NCBI RefSeq assembly: GCF_900107395.1
Contig: NZ_FNPW01000015.1
Coordinates: 129,245 to 190,590, forward strand
Direction: 5' to 3'
Origin: Pseudomonas sp. NFIX28
Lineage (GTDB): Bacteria; Pseudomonadota; Gammaproteobacteria; Pseudomonadales; Pseudomonadaceae
DNA: 61,346 nucleotides
The notes below the pieces were generated by a model. That model was given only the letters and a program-made list of their open reading frames with translations, had not been told where the DNA came from and made no database searches. Position 1 is the first letter of the stretch. Every line of letters starts with the position of its first letter. The translations under genes and the position numbers were made by a program. Below are positions 1 to 9,018 of the stretch, piece by piece.

Positions 1-4
1 TCAG

Positions 5-33
5 CGTTCTTCGCGCGCAAGCTGCGCTCCTAC
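5..33. repeat. half REP element (right arm of a REPIN)
   Basis: The 29 bases match the right arm of the REPIN units at 3484-3994 (same CGCGCAAGCTGCGCTCCTAC end). The left arm, if present, lies outside the window. It sits just beyond the stop codon of the DyP peroxidase gene, the usual extragenic position of REP sequences. Confidence 0.8.
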
Positions 34-63
34 GCAGGTGGGTTTTGCTGTGTGCGCTGGCGA

Positions 64-948
64 TCAGGCCGCTTGCAGGGCGCGCAGGTCGAGGCGGCCG
101 TCCAGCAGCGGCGGGCACCAGTAGTAGCCGCCGGTGATTGGCCGGCTCATGCGGTACAGGCCGTCGACTATGCCGTCTTCCAGGCCGCTCATGCGCCGCA
201 GCTGGACTTCGAAAGCCTGAAGGCTATGGCCGAAGGCGAGGAACATCAGGCCGCCCTTGTCGCCTTCGATCCATGGCATCGAACGGCGCACCATAAAGGC
301 TTCGGGGGTGAAGCTCTCTTGGGCGGTGCGCTTGACGTGGGCCGAGTCCGGCGCGTCGTCGAGTTCTTCGTTGTCGCTCAGGCGGCGACCGATGATGTTG
401 TCGCGCTCTTGCTGATGCATCGCGGCAAAGCCCTTGAAATCGTGCTGCCACTGCTGGATCGCGGCAAAACTGCCCCCGCGCAGGCCCTCGCTGCCTTCGG
501 CCAGGGCCGCGGCGAGCGCGGCTTCATCGTGGGGGTTTTCGGTGCCGTCCTCGTAACCGGTCAGGTCGTGGCCGGTCTTGTGGCGGAAGGCTTCGTTCAT
601 CTGCACCAGGCGCAGCGCCGGCGCCAGCGCGGCCTCCAGGTCATTGCTGCGGTGCAGCAGTTCGCCACGGTCTTCGCCATGCAGCCAGACCCACAGCGCA
701 TGCTGGGTCGAAGGGTTGTCGACGCCCACGCCGGTCAGCGCCGGGAAGGCCTTGAGCCCTTGCACACGGGCGCCCAGCGCCTTGACCAGCGATGCGCCAA
801 AACCCGCTACCGCCGTTTTCCCGTCCACCAGCGTCAGCAGGCGATCGATCGCCGCCGGCAGCGCCTCGATGGATTCGAGGGCAAAAAACAGGTGGCGAGC
901 CTGGCTCGGAACGGGGGTGGCAACAATGCCCGGCTGGTAGTAACTCAT
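64..948 (-). CDS. Dyp-type peroxidase (YfeX-like)
   Basis: This is a heme-dependent dye-decolorizing peroxidase of about 294 residues, the usual size of the bacterial cytoplasmic P/B-type enzymes such as E. coli YfeX. The family hallmark GYEDGTENP is visible with Asp134 as the distal catalytic residue, and His204 in the segment DSAHVKRT fits the proximal heme ligand. There is no signal peptide or Tat motif, so a cytoplasmic location is expected. The start at 948 was preferred over one six codons upstream because AAGGAG lies six bases before it. The physiological substrate of this family is not settled. It stands alone, followed by a REP element. Confidence 0.93.
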   Translation of the reverse strand: MSYYQPGIVATPVPSQARHLFFALESIEALPAAIDRLLTLVDGKTAVAGFGASLVKALGARVQGLKAFPALTGVGVDNPSTQHALWVWLHGEDRGELLHRSNDLEAALAPALRLVQMNEAFRHKTGHDLTGYEDGTENPHDEAALAAALAEGSEGLRGGSFAAIQQWQHDFKGFAAMHQQERDNIIGRRLSDNEELDDAPDSAHVKRTAQESFTPEAFMVRRSMPWIEGDKGGLMFLAFGHSLQAFEVQLRRMSGLEDGIVDGLYRMSRPITGGYYWCPPLLDGRLDLRALQAA

Positions 949-1174
949 CGACGACTCCTTGAACAAAGCGCGAAGTTTACCCGGCGCACCACAATTTGTG
1001 GGGGTTTAGACACGCAGGACGTGACATGCGCCGCGAACGAAGGCCAGGTCAGGCGCAATCGCAATCAACGGCAAGCCGGCAGTGAATCAAAACAGACGCG
1101 GAACATCCGGTGTCGCGCCCGCCCCTAGACGAGCACCCGATCGAACTCGCGCCGCGCCTGCTGCCGCACAGCGC

Positions 1175-2218
1175 CTAGGCCTGCCCGCCCTCCTCCCGAT
1201 AAGCGCTGGGGCTCAGCCCCGTCCAGCGCTTGAACGCCCGGCGAAAACTGCGCACGTCGCTGTAGCCGACCGCCTCGGTGATGCGCTCGATGGTCAGCTG
1301 CGGGTTGGCCAGCAGGCTCAGGGTGCGCGCCCGGCGCACCTGCTCCAGCAGCGTCTCGAAGGTCAGGTCGTGCTCGCTCAGGCGTCGGCGCAGGGTGCGC
1401 CCACTCATGTTCAGGTCGCTGGCGATCTGGTCGATGTGGCTGCCCTGGGTCAGGTCGCGGGAGATGGCGCGCTCCACGGCCTGGATCAGGTCCATCTTGC
1501 GGTGCACCTGGGCGCTTTCCAGTTCCAGCAGCTTGAGCGCCTGGCGCAAGGCCACGGCGTGGTGATTGGGCAGGCGCGTGTCCAGCCAGTGGCCGGCGAT
1601 GACCATGCGGTTATGCAGGCAACCAAAGTGCACATCCGGGCCCAGCAGACGCAGGTATTCGTCCTGGTAAACCGGGGCGGCGTGCATGAACTCAACCCGC
1701 AGCGCCTTGAAGTCGGCACCGACCAGGGCGCGACCGTAGACCGGCAGGCTGGCGAAGAATTCTTCGACGGCGAAGATCTGCACGTTGCCGTAGGGCAACC
1801 GGCATTCGGCCTCGATGAAAAACTCATCGCCCTGCTGCTCGACCGTGCAACTGACGATGCCGCCCGAGGTGTGCTGATGGCGGATGCCGATATCGAAGGC
1901 ATCGCGCAGGGTCTTGCACAGCGACAGCACATGGCCCAGCAGGCCCAGGGTGCCGAGCACGTTCTGGTGCCCGACCTTCAGGCCCAGGCCCTGCTGCGGC
2001 AACGCCTTGAGCGCGCGCTGGATCATCGCCACGGCCTGGCGATAGGAGATGCGTTGCGCGGGGTCCTGCAGGTCTTCGAGGTTAAAGCCCAGGCCGCGGC
2101 ACAGGGCGTGCGGGTCGACGCCGTGGCTGCTCGCGACTTCGGCCAGGGTCTGCAACAGGAAGGGCGACACCAGGGCCAGTTGGTACTGTGGATCGACGGC
2201 TTTCATCTGCATGGGCAT
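1175..2218 (-). CDS. AraC-family transcriptional regulator (arabinose-binding-like N-terminal domain)
   Basis: The protein has 347 residues. Residues about 25-205 look like the PF12625 ligand-binding region found in OruR/ArgR-type and related Pseudomonas regulators. Residues about 245-340 form the double helix-turn-helix of AraC proteins, with the typical RTLRRRLSEHDLTFETLLEQ and ITEAVGYSDVRSFRRAFKRW segments. It is probably an activator that responds to a small metabolite. The next gene upstream (2473, plus strand) is divergent and codes for an outer-membrane protein, a plausible target, but no operator could be identified. Three in-frame ATGs lie within the first five codons, so the exact start is uncertain. 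Ligand unknown. Confidence 0.9.
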   Translation of the reverse strand: MPMQMKAVDPQYQLALVSPFLLQTLAEVASSHGVDPHALCRGLGFNLEDLQDPAQRISYRQAVAMIQRALKALPQQGLGLKVGHQNVLGTLGLLGHVLSLCKTLRDAFDIGIRHQHTSGGIVSCTVEQQGDEFFIEAECRLPYGNVQIFAVEEFFASLPVYGRALVGADFKALRVEFMHAAPVYQDEYLRLLGPDVHFGCLHNRMVIAGHWLDTRLPNHHAVALRQALKLLELESAQVHRKMDLIQAVERAISRDLTQGSHIDQIASDLNMSGRTLRRRLSEHDLTFETLLEQVRRARTLSLLANPQLTIERITEAVGYSDVRSFRRAFKRWTGLSPSAYREEGGQA

Positions 2219-2472
2219 CGGGTCCCGAGCCGGTTCGGCTGCAATTCTTATTCTGGTTATGCGCCCCGTTCCCCTTCTCCCGGAGACGAGGCGAGCGCTG
2301 GCTGAGCATAGCGTTTTCCGCTCGCGCCCATCGAAGGATGTAACAAGTCATTGCAGGCTGGCCGCGAAAGTCCCCCTCGATGGCCGCCAATACCCTGCCT
2401 GGCCAGGCGCCGAAGGCTTATTCCTATGGTGCGGCCGGACACCGGCCGACTGTTCGCCCACTGACAATAATA

Positions 2473-3435
2473 ATGAGCCCGAACATGCACCCGACCCGCA
2501 CGCATCTTTCCCGGCGTCTCGCCGCCAGCCTGGCCTGCCTCGCCGCCCTGCCCGCGCTGGCACCGGCCACCGAATCCGGGGTCGACAACATCGGCGCCGG
2601 CACCGACGGTTTTTTCATCCTGCCGCTGGACGTCAACGCCCTGCCGGACCACATGTTCGCCTTCAACCTGTATTACAACCACTACGAAGCGCGGAAACTG
2701 AATATCAGCTCCCTGGGCGGCAAGGTGCCGGATGTGCGGATCGTCTCGGACGCGATCATTCCGCGCCTCGACTACCTGAGCCCGCTGCGGCTGTTCGGCG
2801 GTCGTCTGGGCGGCTACGTGGCACAACCCTATCTGCGCCAGCAGGTGCAGGCCTTCGGCCTGGAGGACCAGCGCGAGAGCATGGGCGACACCACCCTTGC
2901 GCCGATCATCCTGTGGGATCTGGGCAAGAACCTGACCCTGGGCGCCGCCGTGGAAATCACCATTCCCACCGGCAAGTACGACGCGACGCGCCTGGCCAAC
3001 ACCAGCAACAATTTCTACACCTACAAGCCGCTGGTTTCGGTGACCTGGCTGCCGACCCCGCGCACCGAGTTGTCGCTGAAGACCACCTACAGTTTCAACG
3101 AGGAAAACCACGCCACCGACTACAAGTCCGGGCAGATTTTCCACTTCGACTACTCCGCCAGCTACAAGGTGACCGACAACCTGAGCCTGGGGCTCAACGG
3201 CTATTACCTGAAGCAGACCAGCGACGACAAACAGTACGGCCGCACCGTGCAGTTCCTTGGCGAAGACGTGGACGACGGCGTGCGCGGCCAGGTGTTCGCC
3301 ATCGGCCCGGCGCTGTACCTGACCTTCCTCAAATACGCCAGCGCCGAGATCCGCTGGGCCAAGGAGTTCGACGTGGAAAACCGACCCGAAGGCGAGATGC
3401 TGTGGGCCAAGCTGACCATTCCGTTCACCTTGTGA
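2473..3435 (+). CDS. outer-membrane protein of the MetA-pathway/SphA-like transporter family
   Basis: The protein has about 320 residues with an N-terminal signal peptide (RRLAASLACLAALPALAPA) followed by alternating beta-strand sequence ending in a C-terminal aromatic/hydrophobic strand, as in PF13557 (Phenol_MetA_deg). Members are thought to be outer-membrane channels for hydrophobic compounds, often near aromatic degradation genes; the assignment here rests on overall sequence style and on motifs such as FFILPLDVNALPDHMFAFN. An alternative ATG at 2485 (MHPTRTH) gives a more typical signal peptide. Neither start has a strong ribosome site. It is divergent from the AraC regulator at 1175-2218, which may control it. 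Downstream is the REPIN array. Confidence 0.75.
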   Translation: MSPNMHPTRTHLSRRLAASLACLAALPALAPATESGVDNIGAGTDGFFILPLDVNALPDHMFAFNLYYNHYEARKLNISSLGGKVPDVRIVSDAIIPRLDYLSPLRLFGGRLGGYVAQPYLRQQVQAFGLEDQRESMGDTTLAPIILWDLGKNLTLGAAVEITIPTGKYDATRLANTSNNFYTYKPLVSVTWLPTPRTELSLKTTYSFNEENHATDYKSGQIFHFDYSASYKVTDNLSLGLNGYYLKQTSDDKQYGRTVQFLGEDVDDGVRGQVFAIGPALYLTFLKYASAEIRWAKEFDVENRPEGEMLWAKLTIPFTL

Positions 3436-3483
3436 CAGCGGCGCCGCAACCCTGTCGATAGCCCCGTCCCACCGCCACACCCC

Positions 3484-4020
3484 GTAGGAGCGAGGCTTGC
3501 CCGCGAAGGCCGCGACGCGAAATACCTGCCCCACCGCGTTATCGTTCTTCGCGCGCAAGCTGCGCTCCTACCAAAGCCCACCACGCCCGTAGGAGCGAGG
3601 CTTGCCCGCGAAGGCCACACCGCGAAATACCTGCCCCACCGCGTCATCGTTCTTCGCGCGCAAGCTGCGCTCCTACGAAAGCCCACCACGCCCCGTAGGA
3701 GCGAGGCTTGCCCGCAAAGGCCGCGCCGCGCAATGCCTGGTACACCGCGTTATCGTTCTTCGCGCGCAAGCTGCGCTCCTACGAAAGCCCACCACGCCCC
3801 GTAGGAGCGAGGCTTGCCCGCAAAGGCCGCGCCGCGCAATGCCTGGTACACCGCGTTATCGTTCTTCGCGCGCAAGCTGCGCTCCTACGAAAGCCCACCA
3901 CGCCCCGTAGGAGCGAGGCTTGCCCGCGAAGGCCGCGACGCGCAATGCCTGCCCCACCGCGTTATCGTTTTTCGCGCGCAAGCTGCGCTCCTACGAAAGC
4001 CCACCACACCCCGCGAAGGC
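3484..4020. repeat. tandem array of five 88-bp REPINs
   Basis: Five units begin at 3484, 3589, 3695, 3801 and 3907, each 88 bases long and separated by 17-18-base spacers. Each starts GTAGGAGCGAGGCTTGCCCG and ends with an inverted relative of that sequence (CGCGCAAGCTGCGCTCCTAC), so each can fold into one long hairpin: two REPs in opposite orientation. Units 3 and 4 look identical; units 1, 2 and 5 differ at a few positions. A sixth, internally deleted start is visible at about 4009-4020. Open reading frames running through the array are artefacts of the 106-base period combined with high GC. This array fills the whole gap between the genes at 3435 and 4031. Confidence 0.93.
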
Positions 4021-4030
4021 CGGCCGTGGA

Positions 4031-4993
4031 TCAGCCGGCGGCCTGGAACTTCTTGCGGTAAGCCGCCGGCAGCAGGCCGACCCGCTGCTGGAACAACCGG
4101 CGAAACGAGTTGCTGTCTTCGTAGCCGACTTTGTAGGTGATGCTGTCCAGGCTCATGCGCGTGGATTCCAGCAGCTCCTTGGCCTTCTCCAGGCGCAGGG
4201 TCTGCAGATAGGCCAGGGGCGTGTAGCCCGTGGCGTCCTTGAAGCGCCGCTTGAAATTCCTCACCCCGAAGCCAAAACGCCGGGCCGTGTCGTCGATCAG
4301 CAGCGGCTGGTCGAAATGCTCCTCCAGCCAGTCCTGCACCCGCAGGATGTCGCCATCGCCATGGTTCTTGGGCAGCGACCACATGACATACACCGACTGC
4401 TCGCTGCGCACATTGTCGATCAGCAGGTACTTGCCGCACTTCTGCGCCAGCTCCAATGACGCGAAGCGCCGCACCAGGTGCAGCAGCAAGTCCATCGCCG
4501 CGCTCGCGCCGCCGCTGGTGATCAGGCCCTGGTCCTCGCAGAGCAGTTGCCCCGCGTCCAGCTCGACCCCGGCATAACGCCGCCGGAACAGCTCGGCAAA
4601 CGCCCAGTGGGTGGTGGCGCGAGCGCCGTCCAGCAGGCCGGTTTCGGCCAGCATGAAGGCCGCCGTGCACATCGACGCCAGCACCGCTCCACGGGCGTGT
4701 TGCTGCCGCAGCCAGGGGCCATGCCCGGCAAATGCCGGCAAGGCTTCCTTCAGAGTGAAAAGAAACCCGGGGATCAGCACCAGGTCGGTCTCGGCGATCT
4801 CGGCCACCGGGCATTGCACCCGCAGCGTCTGCCCGCCCCAGGCGGCGACATCGGCGCCGTCCAGCGAGGCGACCACCACCTCGAACGGCGCGCTGGCGCT
4901 GTCGGCGAACAAATTGGCGGCGCTCAGCACTTCCAGGGCCAGGGTGGCGCTGGCGGCGGAACAGTGATCGACCAGGAGCAAGGTGACGTGCAT
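4031..4993 (-). CDS. GlxA-family regulator (DJ-1/PfpI-like domain plus AraC HTH)
   Basis: The 320-residue protein joins an amidase-like DJ-1/PfpI domain (residues about 1-170, with Cys109 in the nucleophile-elbow segment ASMCTAAFML) to an AraC-type double helix-turn-helix (about 220-318, ending in ITYKVGYEDSNSFRRLFQQR). In characterised relatives (GbdR, ArgR/AruR, CdhR) the first domain binds a nitrogen-rich metabolite rather than acting as an enzyme. It is divergent from the thioesterase gene at 5101 with about 107 bases between them, enough for a shared control region. The ligand and targets cannot be read from the sequence. Confidence 0.92.
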   Translation of the reverse strand: MHVTLLLVDHCSAASATLALEVLSAANLFADSASAPFEVVVASLDGADVAAWGGQTLRVQCPVAEIAETDLVLIPGFLFTLKEALPAFAGHGPWLRQQHARGAVLASMCTAAFMLAETGLLDGARATTHWAFAELFRRRYAGVELDAGQLLCEDQGLITSGGASAAMDLLLHLVRRFASLELAQKCGKYLLIDNVRSEQSVYVMWSLPKNHGDGDILRVQDWLEEHFDQPLLIDDTARRFGFGVRNFKRRFKDATGYTPLAYLQTLRLEKAKELLESTRMSLDSITYKVGYEDSNSFRRLFQQRVGLLPAAYRKKFQAAG

Positions 4994-5100
4994 AAAGAAT
5001 CCCGTTGCGTTTTTCGCATGAAAAATGTCATTTGCGCACCTACCTTAGCCGATTCTTCTCCCCTAGAGTGCAGCCATCTTTTTTGCTCATCGGGGTACTC

Positions 5101-5646
5101 ATGAATCTCTGGTTTCGCATGCTGCTCATGCTGCTTCGTCGCCCATGGCGCAAGCCGGTCGACGGCCTGGCCACTACCGTCGTGCGCATGCGCGTCTGGC
5201 CGTTCGACCTCGACCTCAACCGCCACGTCACCAACGGCCGCTATTTCACCCTCGCCGACCTCGGCCGCATGGATTTCGTCCTGCGCAGCGGCGCCTACCG
5301 CGTGGCGCTGCGCCATCGGGCGGTGCCGATCGTCGGCGATGTGTGGGGCAAATTCCGCCGGGAGTTGAGGCTGTTCGAAGCCTTCGAGATCCACAGCCGG
5401 ATTCTCGGCTGGGACGAAAAATGGAGCTTTATGGAGCACCGTTTCGTGCGCCAGGGCCGAGTGGCGGGCGTGGTGGTGATGCGCGGGCTGTTCCGCTCGG
5501 CCAAAGGCACCATCGCACCGGGCGAGTTCGTCCACGAACTGGGCGTGGACATCTCCCCCGAATTGCCGCAATGGCTCAAAGACTGGTCGCAAAGCTGCGA
5601 CGACCTGAGCGTTCAGTTGCGCACCGAGGAAGACCCGGCGCGCTGA
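5101..5646 (+). CDS. thioesterase family protein (4HBT/THEM6-like hot-dog fold)
   Basis: This is a 181-residue acyl-CoA thioesterase-like protein. The hot-dog signature DLDLNRHVTNGRYFTLADLG is at about residues 36-55, with Asp36/Asp38 and Asn40/His42 in the positions used by 4-hydroxybenzoyl-CoA thioesterase relatives. The first about 12 residues are hydrophobic (LWFRMLLMLL), which may tether it to the membrane, as in THEM6-type proteins. It is followed by the long palindrome at 5669-5711. The acyl substrate is unknown. Confidence 0.85.
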   Translation: MNLWFRMLLMLLRRPWRKPVDGLATTVVRMRVWPFDLDLNRHVTNGRYFTLADLGRMDFVLRSGAYRVALRHRAVPIVGDVWGKFRRELRLFEAFEIHSRILGWDEKWSFMEHRFVRQGRVAGVVVMRGLFRSAKGTIAPGEFVHELGVDISPELPQWLKDWSQSCDDLSVQLRTEEDPAR

Positions 5647-5668
5647 GGCGGGCCGCCGCGAAGCTGAA

Positions 5669-5711
5669 ACAACAACGCCATTGCCGACCTGGTCGGCAAT
5701 GGCGTTGTTGT
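5669..5711. terminator. 43-bp perfect palindrome, probable bidirectional terminator
   Basis: Two 21-base arms are exact reverse complements around a single T. The element lies between the stop of the thioesterase gene (plus strand) and the end of rlhA (minus strand), where a terminator serving both is expected. There is only a weak U-tract on either side (TTGTTGT), so a role in mRNA 3'-end protection is also possible. Confidence 0.7.
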
Positions 5712-5772
5712 GACAGCCCGCGCTTGACCGAGCGAGCAAGCGCGACGCCGTGGCGCCGCGCTCGCCCGTCAA

Positions 5773-7761
5773 TCAATGCGGGGCGCGGGGGATGGTCTTG
5801 AGCAGGTCTTCGGGGCTGATGTGACCAACCACGCTGCCCGGTTGCGGCATGTTGAGGATATGGCCTTTCATCTTGCCGATGATGTGCATCTCGCACGGCT
5901 TGCAGTCGAACTTCAGGGTCAGCACTTCGTCACCGTGAATCAGCTGCATCGGCGCGACCTTGGTGCGCACGCCAGTCACGCCCTTGGCCTGTTTCGGGCA
6001 CAGGTTGAAGGAGAAACGCAGGCAGTGCTTGGTGATCATCACCGGCACTTCGCCCGCCTCTTCGTGGGCCTCGTAGGCCGCATCGATCAGCTTCACGCCA
6101 TGGCGATGATAGAAGTCGCGAGCCTTCTGGTTGTACACGTTGGCCAGGAACGACAGGTGCGACTCCGGGTACACCGGCGGCGGGGTGGTTTCGGCCTTGC
6201 GGCTGCCGCGTGGGTGAGCGGCGACCCGCGCGGCGGTCAAGGCTTCGATCACTTCGCGGCGCAAGGCCTTGAGCTGCGAGTTGGGGATGAAGAATGCCTG
6301 CGGCGCATCGAGCTTGATGTCGATGGCGTGATACTGCGTGGTGCCGAGCTGGCCGAGCAGGTCGCGCAGTTGCTCCAGCGCCTGTTCCGGCTTGTTGGCG
6401 ACGCCGAACGGGCCGTCCAGGGTCACGCTGGCGCTGATGCCTTCTTCGCTGGTCGCGGTCACTTCCAGTTGCTCTTCGCGCAGGCGCGCGACCCAGCTCA
6501 GGGCCACGCGACGCTCGGACGAAGTCTTCTGCAGCGCCTGCTGCCAGTTGTGATCGAGGTTGCGGTTCAACGGGTGGTTCGGCCGCAGCTTGTAAATGCC
6601 TTCCGGCATCTCGTTGGGCTCGACGCGATAGCGATAGCGTTTCTCGCCGTCTTCTTCGAACTCGCCCTTGGGCTCGGCGATGTTGGCGCGAAAACCCACC
6701 ACTTCGCGCTTGACCAGCACGTTGAGGCCGTCACCGTTGGACAGCGGCTCGTGGGTCACCACCTGCAGGTCGCGCTTGGCGACTTTCTCGACCACGCCCA
6801 CCGGCAGGCCGGTAAAGGTCGGAGAGTCGAAGGCGCCAATGTCGATCTTGCGATCGGTGACGAAATAATCGGTGCTGCCGCGGTGGAAGGTCTTCTCCGG
6901 GTCGGGCAGGAAGAAATGCACGGTGCGGCCGCTGGACGCGCGGGCCAGGTCGGGGCGGTCTTCGAGCACGTCATCCAGGCGCTGGCGGTAATAGGCAGTG
7001 ATGTTCTTCACATAGCCCATGTCCTTGTAGCGCCCTTCGATCTTGAACGAACGCACGCCGGCCTCGACCAGGGCGCGGATGTTGGCGCTCTGGTTGTTGT
7101 CTTTCATCGACAGCAGGTGCTTTTCGTAGGCGATCACGCCGCCCTTTTCGTCCTTGAGGGTGTACGGCAGGCGGCAGGCCTGGGAGCAGTCGCCACGGTT
7201 GGCGCTGCGGCCGGTCTGGGCGTGGGAGATGTTGCACTGCCCGGAAAAGGCCACGCACAGCGCGCCGTGGATGAAGAATTCGATCGCCGCGTCGGTTTCG
7301 TCGGCGATGGCGCGGATTTCCTGCAGGTTCAGCTCGCGGGCCAGGACCAGTTGCGAGAAGCCGGCCTGGTCGAGGAACTTGGCTCGCGCCAGGGTACGGA
7401 TATCGGTCTGGGTGCTGGCGTGCAGCTCGATCGGCGGAATGTCCAGCTCCATCACGCCCAGGTCCTGGACGATCAGCGCATCGACGCCGGCGTCGTACAA
7501 CTGGTGGATCAGCTTGCGCGCCGGCTCCAGTTCGTTGTCGTGCAGGATGGTGTTGATGGTGGTGAAGATCCGCGCGTGGTAGCGACGGGCGAACTCCACC
7601 AGCTCGGCGATTTCGCTCACTTCGTTGCAGGCGTTGTGGCGCGCGCCGAAGCTTGGGCCGCCGATGTACACGGCGTCGGCGCCATGCAGGATGGCCTCGC
7701 GGGCGATGGCCACATCGCGGGCAGGGCTGAGCAATTCCAGGTGATGCTTGGGCAAGGACAT
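5773..7761 (-). CDS. rlhA: 23S rRNA 5-hydroxycytidine synthase, U32 peptidase-family protein
   Basis: The 662-residue length matches E. coli RlhA (YdcP), which hydroxylates C2501 of 23S rRNA, rather than the shorter tRNA enzyme TrhP (YegQ). The U32 region is clear: LLSPARDVAIAREAILHGAD at the start, and the cysteine cluster from SGQCNISHAQ to NRGDCSQACRLPY around residues 170-200. A second part (about 450-600) and a C-terminal cysteine-containing segment (FNLCPKQAKG, FDCKPCEM) follow, as in the long form. In the family, hydroxylation depends on prephenate and probably an iron-sulfur cluster. The gene is monocistronic and ends at the palindrome at 5669-5711. Confidence 0.9.
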   Translation of the reverse strand: MSLPKHHLELLSPARDVAIAREAILHGADAVYIGGPSFGARHNACNEVSEIAELVEFARRYHARIFTTINTILHDNELEPARKLIHQLYDAGVDALIVQDLGVMELDIPPIELHASTQTDIRTLARAKFLDQAGFSQLVLARELNLQEIRAIADETDAAIEFFIHGALCVAFSGQCNISHAQTGRSANRGDCSQACRLPYTLKDEKGGVIAYEKHLLSMKDNNQSANIRALVEAGVRSFKIEGRYKDMGYVKNITAYYRQRLDDVLEDRPDLARASSGRTVHFFLPDPEKTFHRGSTDYFVTDRKIDIGAFDSPTFTGLPVGVVEKVAKRDLQVVTHEPLSNGDGLNVLVKREVVGFRANIAEPKGEFEEDGEKRYRYRVEPNEMPEGIYKLRPNHPLNRNLDHNWQQALQKTSSERRVALSWVARLREEQLEVTATSEEGISASVTLDGPFGVANKPEQALEQLRDLLGQLGTTQYHAIDIKLDAPQAFFIPNSQLKALRREVIEALTAARVAAHPRGSRKAETTPPPVYPESHLSFLANVYNQKARDFYHRHGVKLIDAAYEAHEEAGEVPVMITKHCLRFSFNLCPKQAKGVTGVRTKVAPMQLIHGDEVLTLKFDCKPCEMHIIGKMKGHILNMPQPGSVVGHISPEDLLKTIPRAPH

Positions 7762-7885
7762 ATTTTTTTAGTCAGGCTTGTCACGGTCGAGGCGCGCATT
7801 GTAGCGGCGAAACGCCCGACCGGCACCCGTGTACTGCCCGGTGGCGGCCACTCGCCGAGCGGCGCCACCGGATAACGCCGCAAAC

Positions 7886-8266
7886 TCAGCCCTTGGCCGC
7901 CATCGCGGTGACTTCCACGCGCATGCCTTCGACCGCCAGGGACGCCACGCCAACGGCGGCGCGCACCGGCCAGGGCTTGGCGAAGAAGCGCTGGTAGACC
8001 TCGTTGAACGCGGCGCGCTCGGCCATGTCGGTGAGGTAGATGGTCAGGTGCAGGACCCGGTCCATGGAGCTGCCGGCCTTTTCCAGGGCCACCTTGAGCG
8101 CCTGCAGGGTGCATTCGCTCTGCGCAGTGATGTCGCCCAGCTCCAGGCTGCCGTCGGCGCGGGTAGGGATCTGGGTGGAGACCAGGATGCCGGCGAAACC
8201 GGCAACGTCGGAAGAAATGGAGTCCGCGTCGGGATCGGGAATGAAATCGATATCGTGGTTGGCCAT
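7886..8266 (-). CDS. RidA family protein
   Basis: The protein has 126 residues and belongs to the RidA/YjgF/UK114 group, trimeric enzymes that hydrolyse reactive enamine/imine intermediates released by PLP enzymes. The conserved pattern is present: GFAGILVSTQIP, ITAQSECTLQALKVALEKAG and a C-terminal RVEVTAMA. The catalytic Arg normally found in the RAAVGV segment is present (PVRAAVGVASL); the family's C-terminal Glu is also visible (RVEVTA). AAGAG-like sequence precedes the start. It is distinct from the second RidA at 14561-15049. The neighbouring genes do not indicate a specific pathway. Confidence 0.9.
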   Translation of the reverse strand: MANHDIDFIPDPDADSISSDVAGFAGILVSTQIPTRADGSLELGDITAQSECTLQALKVALEKAGSSMDRVLHLTIYLTDMAERAAFNEVYQRFFAKPWPVRAAVGVASLAVEGMRVEVTAMAAKG

Positions 8267-8542
8267 GGGGTTCTCTTGTTGAATAAAAAATGCGCGTAAA
8301 AAATGGCCGCCAGCCTCGCCGGGCAGCGGCTTTTGCGCCGCCAGTCTACAGCCCCGGCAGCGGGTCGTGCGGGAATCGGCAGAAAACCCGGCAGCCTGCC
8401 CTCCTCGTCCGCTGGACAGCCGGTCACCTTGCTGCCCCCGGGCCCCGGCTATTATCCCTGCCAGGAATACAGGCTCGGCCGGCCCTGAGCCGCGGCAACC
8501 AGGCCCTGCTGGCCACCTGGGCATCAACACGGAGGAGCTTGC

Positions 8543-8929
8543 ATGAAGATCGTGATTACCAGCGTGATCGTCGACGACCAGGCCAAGGCCTTGGCCTTCT
8601 ACCGGGACGTGCTGGGCTTTCAGCTCAAGCACGACATCGCCATGGGCGAGCATCGCTGGCTGACACTGACCTCCCCCGGCGACCCCGACGGCGTCGAATT
8701 GCTGCTGGAGCCCAACGCCCACCCGGCCGCCGAGCCGTTCACCTCGGCGCTCAAGCAGGACGGCATTCCCTTCACCTTCTTCGGCGTCGATGACGTGCAC
8801 GCCGAATACGCGCGGCTGAGCGCCGCCGGTGTGCACTTCACCCGGGCACCGACCGTCGCGGGCCCGGTGACCCTCGCGGTCTTCGACGATACGTGCGGCA
8901 ACCTGATCCAGATCGTGCAGCAAAATTGA
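8543..8929 (+). CDS. VOC family protein (glyoxalase/bleomycin-resistance-like)
   Basis: The 128-residue protein has the vicinal-oxygen-chelate fold pattern of two beta-alpha-beta3 modules: TSVIVDDQAKALAFYRDVLGF at the start and FFGVDDVHAEYARLSAAGVHF in the second half, ending GNLIQIVQQN. These are metal-dependent enzymes or binding proteins, but the specific reaction cannot be assigned. The metal-ligand candidates include Glu in GVELLLEPN and Glu/Gln near the C-terminus. A good GGAGGAG site lies upstream of the ATG. It is a single gene, divergent from the RidA gene. Confidence 0.9.
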   Translation: MKIVITSVIVDDQAKALAFYRDVLGFQLKHDIAMGEHRWLTLTSPGDPDGVELLLEPNAHPAAEPFTSALKQDGIPFTFFGVDDVHAEYARLSAAGVHFTRAPTVAGPVTLAVFDDTCGNLIQIVQQN

Positions 8930-9018
8930 AGGGGCAGCGGGCCCTTTGCCAGCGGCCCGCGTCTACCTAAACCCCCAACGTGCGCTGCTGCATGGAAAGA
9001 GCTGCGCCTGTTCCTGGA

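Noticed and set aside
3602..4061. Several 100-117-residue plus-strand frames with repeated MPAKA...RKLRSYESPPRP sequence
   Set aside because: They are read-through of the REPIN array; the repeated protein sequence follows from the DNA repeat and there is no ribosome site.
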